12,318 nt of DNA from Atopobium sp. UBA2090 (GTDB lineage Bacteria > Actinomycetota > Coriobacteriia > Coriobacteriales > Atopobiaceae): assembly GCA_002331575.1 (NCBI GenBank), contig DCZG01000087.1:1-12318 (forward strand). Reading direction: 5' to 3'. The notes beneath the pieces were generated by a model. That model did no database searches. It was not told where the DNA came from and saw only the letters and a list, made by a program, of their open reading frames with translations. The translations under genes and the position numbers were made by a program. Below are positions 1 to 4,832 of this stretch, piece by piece (position 1 is the stretch's first letter; each line of letters opens with the position of its first letter).

Positions 1-308
1 AACGTCACCCGGCCCGCGTCGCCCCCCGCCAGGGGCGGCGCGATCGCCGATGCCCCGCCCGCCCTGTCGACGACCCCCAGCTCCCCGAGAGCGGCGGACA
101 GGCTCGGCGACTCGACCGTCAGCGTCCGGCCCGCCCTGTCGACGGACGCGACGTAGCCGTGGAGGGTCAGCTCATGGTCGTCGGGGCCGCTCGTCAGCGA
201 GCCGGAGTCCCCCGACAGGCCGCGCCCCCCGCAGCCGGCGAGGAGGCCACCCGCGAGCGCGAGTACGCCGAGGAGAGCTCCGAGCACCCTTGCGGCCCTA
301 GCTTGCAT
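1..308 (-). CDS. Lipoprotein, N-terminal part (runs off left edge)
   Basis: The reading frame is open from an ATG at 306-308 to the window edge, giving about 102 residues; the C-terminus is outside. The product begins with a lipoprotein signal: Arg-rich n-region (residues 2-7), hydrophobic stretch about 9-22, and lipobox LAGC with Cys26, so it should be lipid-anchored outside the membrane. After a Gly/Ser/Asp linker the segment HELTLHGYVASVDRAGRTL (about residues 43-61) has a beta-strand pattern reminiscent of DUF5666-like domains, which is a weak resemblance only. A VDRAG motif recurs 24 residues later, from a 16-bp DNA repeat. The start codon overlaps the end of the upstream peptidase gene by 11 bp, so translation may be coupled; only a weak GGTGG-type ribosome site is visible. 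Base composition is much more GC-rich than the neighbour. Function unknown. Confidence 0.7.
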   Translation of the reverse strand, partial: MQARAARVLGALLGVLALAGGLLAGCGGRGLSGDSGSLTSGPDDHELTLHGYVASVDRAGRTLTVESPSLSAALGELGVVDRAGGASAIAPPLAGGDAGRVT

Positions 309-1467
309 AAAACACGCCACCAGTATCGGTGAACTTAGTGAAATCATAATTCACATACGCTATTCCGCTATTCCAACCGTCAAACACCATCAGCGCTCGC
401 CAGCTTTCGCCGGTGGATTTGTATTGCAAGGTGCAACATCCTTCCACGGCCATCGCATGCCCTACCCGCGCCCCGCCGCTATCGATGATTCCCGCCGTGA
501 ATATCGCGGGGTTGCCAGAATCAATCGAATTCACAAACGATTGATATGTGGGGCTTAGTTGGAAGGAAGAAGTGATTGTGACGCCACGGCTCCCGCAGAA
601 CCTCACGACAGCAGGCCCTATGTTCGAGTTGAGAACCGAGCCGTAGGATATCCCGTTGCTTGTGGATATGATAGTGGCACCACCATCATTCCAGAGTTCA
701 TTGTATACTGTCGAAAGGCCGTCTGACCAGCAGTTTGTGTAGTAGTAGGCAGGTACTAGCATCGCTGAAACAGCGCAGCAGTATTTACTAGTAGCGGTCT
801 CTACTGCTGTTTCTGGCCAAGCATAAAAATCAGATAAATTTCTTTGATTGGAAAAGGTATATGCAGAGTAATTCTTGTTAGCTGGGATGAAGATTTCGTC
901 CCAGCTCGACCCCTTCTTAGATGTTGACGTTGCGGCTTCAGGAAGCGTCACAACATCCCCATTGCATGTGACAGCTTGAGGCGAGTTATCGTCTGCGACG
1001 CAGTAGTCCAAAGGCGATAACTCGTACACAATCGTTGGGGAAGGTGCGACATCTTGCAGGGACTCATTTTGGGCGATAGCATCTAGCGTCTTCGTATATG
1101 GACTAACGGCGTTGCTTGCGAAGGAGAACTCAACGATTTGAAAGCCGTCGGTTATGTCAAATATTGCAAAGCCATTTGGAGATCCATCGGCGTTGCAATA
1201 ATTGACCATGCAGCCTGCTGGGTTGCCGTCCAAGTCGTAATAGCCGATTGGGTTCGTTGCATGCAGGTCTTCGCCCTCGTCAAGCGAGCTGGCAAGTTCG
1301 TTTGCCTGGTCGACGGCTACGTTGGTCGTGAATGCAACCTGGTTGTTTACGCTGGTCTTTCCGAATGCGTAGGTTCTCGTCGAGAGTCCGGCACAAACTG
1401 CGATAAGCAGGCCAAACAAAAGCATGGAGAAACGCTTTGCGCTATTGCGGCGATCTCGCATATACAT
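298..1467 (-). CDS. Secreted papain-fold cysteine peptidase-like protein (C39/C10-like)
   Basis: A 389-residue protein with a Sec signal peptide: basic residues 4-12, hydrophobic core about 14-28, probable cleavage after TYA near residue 34. Residues about 72-180 resemble the propeptide of streptopain-type (C10) enzymes, with a segment NGFAIFDITDGFQIVEFSFA. A linker leads to a C-terminal domain with the order expected of C39/C10-like papain folds: Cys-Cys-Ala-Val-Ser-Ala-Met at 230-236 (candidate nucleophile Cys230 or Cys231), Gly-His at 336-337 (candidate catalytic His), then FDGWN at 362-366 (candidate Asn/Asp). The family assignment rests on this motif order and is not certain; the usual CGPxS form is not present. 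Likely exported, with an unknown substrate. The start ATG has a strong GGAGGTGG site at 1478-1485, 10 bases upstream. GC content is clearly lower than its flanks, suggesting separate acquisition. Confidence 0.65.
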   Translation of the reverse strand: MYMRDRRNSAKRFSMLLFGLLIAVCAGLSTRTYAFGKTSVNNQVAFTTNVAVDQANELASSLDEGEDLHATNPIGYYDLDGNPAGCMVNYCNADGSPNGFAIFDITDGFQIVEFSFASNAVSPYTKTLDAIAQNESLQDVAPSPTIVYELSPLDYCVADDNSPQAVTCNGDVVTLPEAATSTSKKGSSWDEIFIPANKNYSAYTFSNQRNLSDFYAWPETAVETATSKYCCAVSAMLVPAYYYTNCWSDGLSTVYNELWNDGGATIISTSNGISYGSVLNSNIGPAVVRFCGSRGVTITSSFQLSPTYQSFVNSIDSGNPAIFTAGIIDSGGARVGHAMAVEGCCTLQYKSTGESWRALMVFDGWNSGIAYVNYDFTKFTDTGGVFYAS

Positions 1468-1477
1468 AGTACCAATA

Positions 1478-1520
1478 CCACCTCCATAGATAGAAAAGCA
1501 TAAGACTTAAAACAGTCTTA
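1478..1520 (-). promoter_or_regulatory. Leader of peptidase gene: ribosome site and inverted repeat
   Basis: The leader contains GGAGGTGG (complement of 1478-1485) and, 34 bases upstream of the start codon, a perfect inverted repeat TAAGACT / AGTCTTA (1501-1507 and 1514-1520) with a 6-base spacer. The dyad could be an operator for a dimeric regulator; on the minus strand it is followed by TGCTTTT, so a weak hairpin attenuator is an alternative. No convincing -35/-10 pair was found. Confidence 0.35.
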
Positions 1521-1720
1521 GCACGAATGAGCTGCACCGAATCCCTCAATCGCGGGCGGCTGGAAATGCATGACGAAAGGTAGTACCCACAAAGCGCAAT
1601 GCACTCCGTTCTGCGATTCATTCATCGACAGGACGAGACGGTTGAAGTGCGATTCACTCGGAACTCACACAGAGAGGAGGTCAAAAATTATTGGGGTATT
1701 ACTTGTCGGTATGTTTAGCT
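1521..1720. other. Intergenic stretch, no gene recognised
   Basis: About 200 bp of mixed composition between the peptidase leader and the IS110 remnant. An open frame runs through it from 1570 on the plus strand, but it has no ribosome site or recognisable protein pattern and simply continues out of frame into the IS element. The end nearest the element (1681-1720) is AT-rich and is probably the original insertion target. Confidence 0.4.
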
Positions 1721-1749
1721 CTTGGGGTGCGTGCCCATTACAGTCTGAA

Positions 1750-1851
1750 TTGGCCCTTAGCGGGCCGGCGATGGTACTTGGCGGTAACCGTCCCGTGACC
1801 CGCCCAGCCAGCGGCGATAGGATTCGAGCCAGCCCCGGGAGGGGCCGCTGG
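1750..1851 (+). ncRNA. Candidate bridge-RNA remnant of the IS110 element
   Basis: Between the left end and the transposase fragment three dyads follow one another: GGCCC/GGGCC (1752-1756 with 1762-1766, 5-base loop), GGCGG/CCGCC (1780-1784 with 1800-1804, 15-base loop), and a perfect 8-bp stem CCAGCGGC/GCCGCTGG (1808-1815 with 1844-1851, 28-base loop). A 5' hairpin followed by two stems with large internal loops is the layout known for bridge RNAs of the IS110 group, which are encoded in the left noncoding end. The GC-rich sequence makes chance pairing common, and guide matches to target or donor could not be shown. Confidence 0.3.
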
Positions 1852-1873
1852 CCGCCCGGCCCCGGATGGCCCT

Positions 1874-2503
1874 TTGCCCCCTGCCTCTCGCGAAGGCCCG
1901 GGGGTGTTGCCACCGCGGGGGGGGACCGCCGAGGAGGCCCGCAGGTCGTTCGACGCCGTCTCCGGCACCAGGCCGGGCGAGGCCGTCGTGGCGGCCGAGA
2001 GGCCCTGCGTGCGGCGCTTCGCCTCCAGGATCGCCGAGGACGCCGCCCTGGTCGCCGAGCTCGACGCGGAGATCGCGAGGGCGCTCGCGGGCGACGGGGG
2101 CTACCGCAACCTGCTCACGGTCCCCGGCATCGGCCCGAAGACCGCGGCCCAGCTCGTGATATCCGTGGACGTCTCCGACTTCAGGTCGCACGACCAGCTT
2201 GCGAGCTACTGCGGCCTGGCGCCCGCGACGCAGCAGTCCGGGACCTCGATCCACTACGACAAGGCCCAGCGCAGCGGGAACAAGCAGCTCAAGAACCTGC
2301 TCATCTTCTCCTGCAACTCCCTCGCCCGGTCAAAGGGCAGGTACGGACGCTACATGCGCAGGTGCCTCGCCAGGGGCATGACCTACCACTCGGCGCTGAA
2401 GGCGACGGCCCGCAAGCGCCTCAAGGCGATCTACGCGGTCATGCGCGACGGCGTGCCGTACTCGGAGGAGGCTGCGGGGAGGGTCCCGGCGCCGCTGGGG
2501 TAG
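1874..2503 (+). pseudogene. IS110 transposase, C-terminal fragment
   Basis: Recognisable transposase begins near 1925. A helical segment (RRFASRIAEDAALVAELDAE) is followed by the Transposase_20 (IS116/IS110/IS902) domain: helix-hairpin-helix-like LLTVPGIGPKTAAQLV, the LASYCGLAP and QQSGTS motifs carrying the conserved serine, RSGNKQLKNLL, and a C-terminal ARKRLKAIYAVMRDG helix. The N-terminal DEDD domain is absent: upstream codons in this frame give only Pro/Arg/Gly-rich nonsense up to an arbitrary start, so 1874 is not a meaningful start codon. A run of eight G at 1917-1924 sits just where the homology starts; with seven G the preceding plus-strand frame would read through as a plausible continuation (GGVATAGGTAEEARRSFDA), so a frameshift probably accompanies the deletion. 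Not expected to transpose by itself. Confidence 0.8.
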
Positions 2504-2639
2504 CGGCCGGAAAAGGTCGGGAGCCGCCAGGCCGCGCGTCGTCACGGCCCGTTCCGTCATGCCTCTCGGACACGCGGCACGCGCCGGAATCCTCCCTTGA
2601 CAATACTATGGGAACACCCCCAGCCTTCTCGAGCCTTGA

Positions 2640-2805
2640 GCGTCCAAGATTAGTTTGTCGCATCAACTCTAAATCAATTGATATTGATATGAAATATATA
2701 AGTTCAATTTGATTCTATGTAAATATATAAATAATCTATTAACGATTGTAATCATATTCATATTGAACGTTGTGCTGTTGGAGAAATCACTAACCCCTCA
2801 AGAAT
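2640..2805. other. AT-rich island beside the IS remnant
   Basis: The stretch 2665-2770 is the most AT-rich in the window. It contains a 10-bp direct repeat AAATATATAA (2692-2701 and 2721-2730), the palindrome ATCAATTGAT near 2682-2691 and several ATATTGA/TCAATAT-like words. No gene is seen. It could hold promoters or a nucleoid-protein or replication-type site, but nothing specific can be assigned. Confidence 0.4.
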
Positions 2806-2994
2806 GTGCTTCGGCGCAGGAGACACAGGAAGAGGGACGCTTGGAGGGTCATCACGGCACACAAGATTGAGACAGTATACCCAGACAAGATAATACTCGT
2901 GGCTGTGTCCAAGAGTCTCCGATTACTGATTGAGACTACTGTGGAAACCTTGGACCAGGTTGGGGCGCGAACCGCAAGTACAAGAAGGGCATGA
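2806..2994 (+). CDS. Possible small ORF, 62 residues, unknown
   Basis: A GTG-started frame encodes a basic N-terminus followed by a regular stretch, about IETVYPDKIILVAVSKSLRL, that looks more protein-like than its antisense frames. No family is recognised and the usual ribosome site is missing (a GGAG at about 2780 is too far upstream). The stop codon lies inside the hairpin at 2985-3012. It may be a fragment of a decayed gene or not coding at all. It lies downstream of the integrase, on the opposite strand. Confidence 0.2.
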   Translation: MLRRRRHRKRDAWRVITAHKIETVYPDKIILVAVSKSLRLLIETTVETLDQVGARTASTRRA

Positions 2995-3012
2995 GCTTGG
3001 CGTGATGCCCTT
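2985..3012 (+). terminator. Hairpin, probable terminator
   Basis: A perfect 8-bp stem AAGGGCAT/ATGCCCTT (2985-2992 with 3005-3012) with a 12-base loop, followed on the plus strand by ACTTTTAC. The T-tract is short. It lies 67 bases past the integrase stop codon, so it may also stop transcription leaving the integrase, although no T-tract is seen in that direction. Confidence 0.4.
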
Positions 3013-3078
3013 ACTTTTACCTGCCCGCCATTCCCTTGTCGCCGCCTTGTAGGTGTGTACTCCCGTGCGACAGAAATC

Positions 3079-4302
3079 CTAGATAGGCAGCGCCCGTTCG
3101 ACCGTGGGGACGGCGGACGCACGTGCCTTTGGATCTACGGCGGCGTAGACGTCAAGTGTCGTCATTGCGCTCGAGTGACCCACGAGAGATTGGACCGTCT
3201 TCACATCCACGCCGGCCGCGAGCAGACGCGAGATGTACGTATGGCGCAGGTCGTGGAAGCGCACATCCGCCAGACCGTTCTGCGCCGCGAGTATCTTCCA
3301 CTCGCGCGAGAGTACCGTCGGGCTCGTTGGCCTATTCGCTGCGGTCCCGAGTAGGTAGGGGTCTTCTAGTTCCTTCGGCGCCTTCGCTCTCACGTTCTCA
3401 GCCCTTTTAAGGAGGTCCTTCCAGAGGTCGTCCGGAATAGGTACCACGCGCCTCGAGGAGGCGGTCTTTGGTGGCTTCTCGTAAACCCCCGAGCCGAGCA
3501 TGGCGGGACGCTCCGCCACTGCCCTCCTGACCCAGACCTGTGGTACCGTCGTACTCACGTCGCTTATGTGAAGAGCGCATATCTCGCCGCGCCTCATGCC
3601 GCCTCCCTGGAGGGCCAGGCGGACGGCGAGACCGAGGGTGTCCGTTCTCATGCCCGAGATGGCGCCAGAGAGCCTATCTAGTTCCTCCTCGGAAAGAGAC
3701 CTCGGCTCCTTGCGTGGGATCTTGGGGCCCTTGACGTTCGCTGCCGGATTGTATGGAATTACGCCTGACGTTACGGCGTGCTCTAGAGATAGCTTGATTA
3801 GGGTGAGAGTCTTCCTGATACGCGAGGGTGGCACGCTGTCCTCAAGCTGCCCTACGACCCACTTGTGAACATCTACCGAGGTAATCTCTCCAATCGCCAT
3901 GTCGCCCAGCTCTCCTGCGAAGTACTTCTCCTCCCGCAGGTAGTTCGACGACGTCGTGTCCGAGATGGCCCCCAGCCCATGTTTCTCGGTAATTGTCGCG
4001 TCAACCCATGCGGACAGTGTCGGTGTCTCCTGCTCTTCTTCGAGCTTGTTCATTTCGCGCTCTAGATCAATCCGGCACTCGTCCCGTTTGGATCGCGCTT
4101 CGGCCATCGAGGTTGCGTAAATCGTCCGAGAAATCCTTGAGCGCTTCTTGCCCACGGAGTCATCGAGGTAAAACACAGCCAAATATGGGCTGCCCTCCCT
4201 CTTGGTGACACCCCCGCTCGCCTCCTCTTGATTTGTTTGATTCTTTGTCCGAGTTCTCGATCTAAGTTCTGCGTTTGAGAGCCTGTAACGCTTTGTGCCC
4301 AT
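3079..4302 (-). CDS. int: Tyrosine-type site-specific integrase
   Basis: A 407-residue phage/ICE-type tyrosine recombinase. It has a basic N-terminal arm-binding-like region (about 1-75), a core-binding SAM-like domain (about 95-185, with the SDTTSSNYLREEKYF helix) and a catalytic domain (about 200-395). Catalytic residues are in order: Arg237 in GGGMRRGE, Lys279 in PPKTASSRR, His350 and Arg353 in HDLRH, His376 in VGHS, and the nucleophile Tyr386 in TTLDVY, so the enzyme looks intact. The start chosen is ATG at 4300-4302 because GGAGGG lies 5 bases upstream; a TTG 33 bases further upstream lacks a ribosome site. The gene lies about 250 bp from a tRNA-derived attachment site and presumably catalyses integration there. 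No excisionase is recognised in the window. Confidence 0.95.
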   Translation of the reverse strand: MGTKRYRLSNAELRSRTRTKNQTNQEEASGGVTKREGSPYLAVFYLDDSVGKKRSRISRTIYATSMAEARSKRDECRIDLEREMNKLEEEQETPTLSAWVDATITEKHGLGAISDTTSSNYLREEKYFAGELGDMAIGEITSVDVHKWVVGQLEDSVPPSRIRKTLTLIKLSLEHAVTSGVIPYNPAANVKGPKIPRKEPRSLSEEELDRLSGAISGMRTDTLGLAVRLALQGGGMRRGEICALHISDVSTTVPQVWVRRAVAERPAMLGSGVYEKPPKTASSRRVVPIPDDLWKDLLKRAENVRAKAPKELEDPYLLGTAANRPTSPTVLSREWKILAAQNGLADVRFHDLRHTYISRLLAAGVDVKTVQSLVGHSSAMTTLDVYAAVDPKARASAVPTVERALPI

Positions 4303-4326
4303 GTGTCCCTCCAAACAAATATTCTT

Positions 4327-4439
4327 TGACAACAAGGCCTGACAACAATGTTGTCAGGCTCGGAAAAAGGCGCCTATACTATCAATCCGTTCGTGTATCA
4401 ATTGCCATGTTGTCATGTCTTGTTGTCTTTCTTGTTGCC
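4327..4439. repeat. TGACAACA site cluster with 23-bp palindrome
   Basis: The octamer TGACAACA occurs at 4327-4334 and 4340-4347 on the plus strand and, as TGTTGTCA, at 4349-4356 and 4408-4415. A shorter TGTTGTC lies at 4421-4427 and a degenerate TTGTTGCC at 4432-4439. The middle two form a perfect palindrome with 11-bp arms (4337-4347 and 4349-4359) around one base. The cluster flanks the integrase promoter, which suits operator sites for a repressor or arm-type sites bound by the integrase or an excisionase. Confidence 0.65.
4373..4401 (-). promoter_or_regulatory. Probable integrase promoter
   Basis: On the minus strand TTGATA (complement of 4396-4401) and TATAGG (complement of 4373-4378) are separated by 17 bases, close to the sigma-70 consensus. 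Transcription would start near 4366, placing the 23-bp palindrome in the 5' leader and the TGTTGTC sites just upstream of the -35 box. Confidence 0.5.
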
Positions 4440-4510
4440 TAATAAAAAGGACGATTTACTTGGGGAAACGCGACGGATATTTCTTCTCTACCTCGGTATA
4501 TTCTGAATAA

Positions 4511-4540
4511 CGGTATCGAGATTGTAAAGCGGCGATACCG
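4511..4540. repeat. Inverted repeat next to attR
   Basis: Perfect 8-bp arms CGGTATCG (4511-4518) and CGATACCG (4533-4540) with a 14-base spacer, plus a further CGGTAT at 4494-4499. It lies 10 bases from the tRNA-derived core on the element side, where recombination accessory proteins often bind. The role is inferred from position only. Confidence 0.4.
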
Positions 4541-4550
4541 AAAGATAGCA

Positions 4551-4595
4551 TTTGCAAGCCTGAGGTCGTGGGTTCGAACCCCATCGTCTCCACCA
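4551..4595 (+). other. attR: 3' half of a tRNA gene (probably tRNA-Ala, TGC)
   Basis: The sequence runs from a TTTGCAA anticodon-type loop through GCCTG, variable AGGTC, a T-arm GTGGG-TTCGAAC-CCCAT, acceptor strand CGTCTCC, A73 and CCA (4593-4595). T at position 70 would allow the G3-U70 pair typical of alanine tRNA. The matching 5' half (expected to start GGGGACG or GGAGACG) is absent: the bases before 4551 do not form the anticodon stem. A 3' half alone next to an integrase is the usual sign of an attachment site made by integration into a tRNA gene. Amino acid identity is provisional; a tmRNA 3' end is a less likely alternative. Confidence 0.8.
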
Positions 4596-4605
4596 CTAAA
4601 AAGCG

Positions 4606-4636
4606 AGGCCAGGAGATTCGCTCCCTGGCCTGTTTT
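4606..4636 (+). terminator. Rho-independent terminator of the tRNA locus
   Basis: Stem AGGCCAGG/CCTGGCCT (4606-4613 with 4624-4631), 10-base loop, then GTTTTCGTTT. It follows the tRNA CCA end by 10 bases, which suggests that this side of the attachment site is the original chromosome downstream of the tRNA gene. Confidence 0.85.
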
Positions 4637-4656
4637 CGTTTCATGTGATGGCGCTT

Positions 4657-4806
4657 CACCAATAACGTCAAAGGATCCTATCGGCTTATTGGTGCAGGCC
4701 GCAAGCCGTCTACCTGCGGGTGCCAATAACGCCCTTTTGTCCCGTCGGCGTTTGCCCAGTTGAGCGGGTGCCAATAAGCCAGAAGGATCCTTCTCCGTTA
4801 TTGGCA
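4657..4806. repeat. BIME-like cluster of CCAATAA/GGATCC palindromes
   Basis: Two related palindromic units lie in opposite orientation. Unit 1 (4657-4694) has arms CACCAATAA/TTATTGGTG. Unit 2 (4768-4806) has arms GTGCCAATAA/TTATTGGCAC and a central perfect palindrome AGAAGGATCCTTCT (4781-4794). Both are centred on GGATCC (4673-4678 and 4785-4790). Between them is a third half-site, and GCGGGTGCCAATAA occurs directly repeated at 4716-4729 and 4764-4777. No T-tract follows, so plain terminators are unlikely. It resembles dispersed REP/BIME-type intergenic repeats, between the tRNA terminator and the 3' end of the ABC operon. Confidence 0.7.
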
Positions 4807-4832
4807 CAGCACCCAGCGGCCTCTCGGCCTGG

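Larger units (their letters stand above)
1721..2623 (+). mobile_element. Internally deleted IS110-family element
   Basis: The element is defined by an IS110 transposase C-terminal domain (about 1925-2480) and by matching ends. CTTGGGGTGCGTGCCCAT at 1721-1738 pairs imperfectly with the reverse complement of ATGGGAACACCCCCAG at 2608-2623, with two extra bases on the left copy. The GC-rich block sits between AT-richer flanks (before 1720 and after about 2660), which supports these limits to within some tens of bases. At about 0.9 kb it is shorter than usual IS110 elements (roughly 1.2-1.5 kb), and the missing part corresponds to the N-terminal DEDD (RuvC-like) catalytic domain. The retained left leader is rich in inverted repeats. 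IS110 elements normally leave no large target duplication, and none is obvious here. Whether the copy can be mobilised in trans is unknown. Confidence 0.65.

Noticed and set aside
2597..2602. TTGACA near the IS110 right end as a junction-promoter -35 box
   Set aside because: Joining the ends would put it too far (over 30 bases) from any -10-like sequence in the left end, and no good -10 box lies 17 bases downstream.
1570..2712. 380-residue plus-strand open frame
   Set aside because: It crosses intergenic DNA and then reads the transposase gene in the wrong frame; its Arg/Gly/Pro-rich product matches nothing, whereas the other frame gives clear IS110 motifs.
2790..3122. 110-residue minus-strand frame overlapping the integrase end
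   Set aside because: No ribosome site or family, and it overlaps the integrase 3' end.
4439..4807. Minus-strand ORFs containing GVRTHDLRLANA and MGFEPTTSGLQ
   Set aside because: These are the well-known false proteins read antisense through tRNA sequence; here they come from the tRNA 3' half at 4551-4595 and have no ribosome site.
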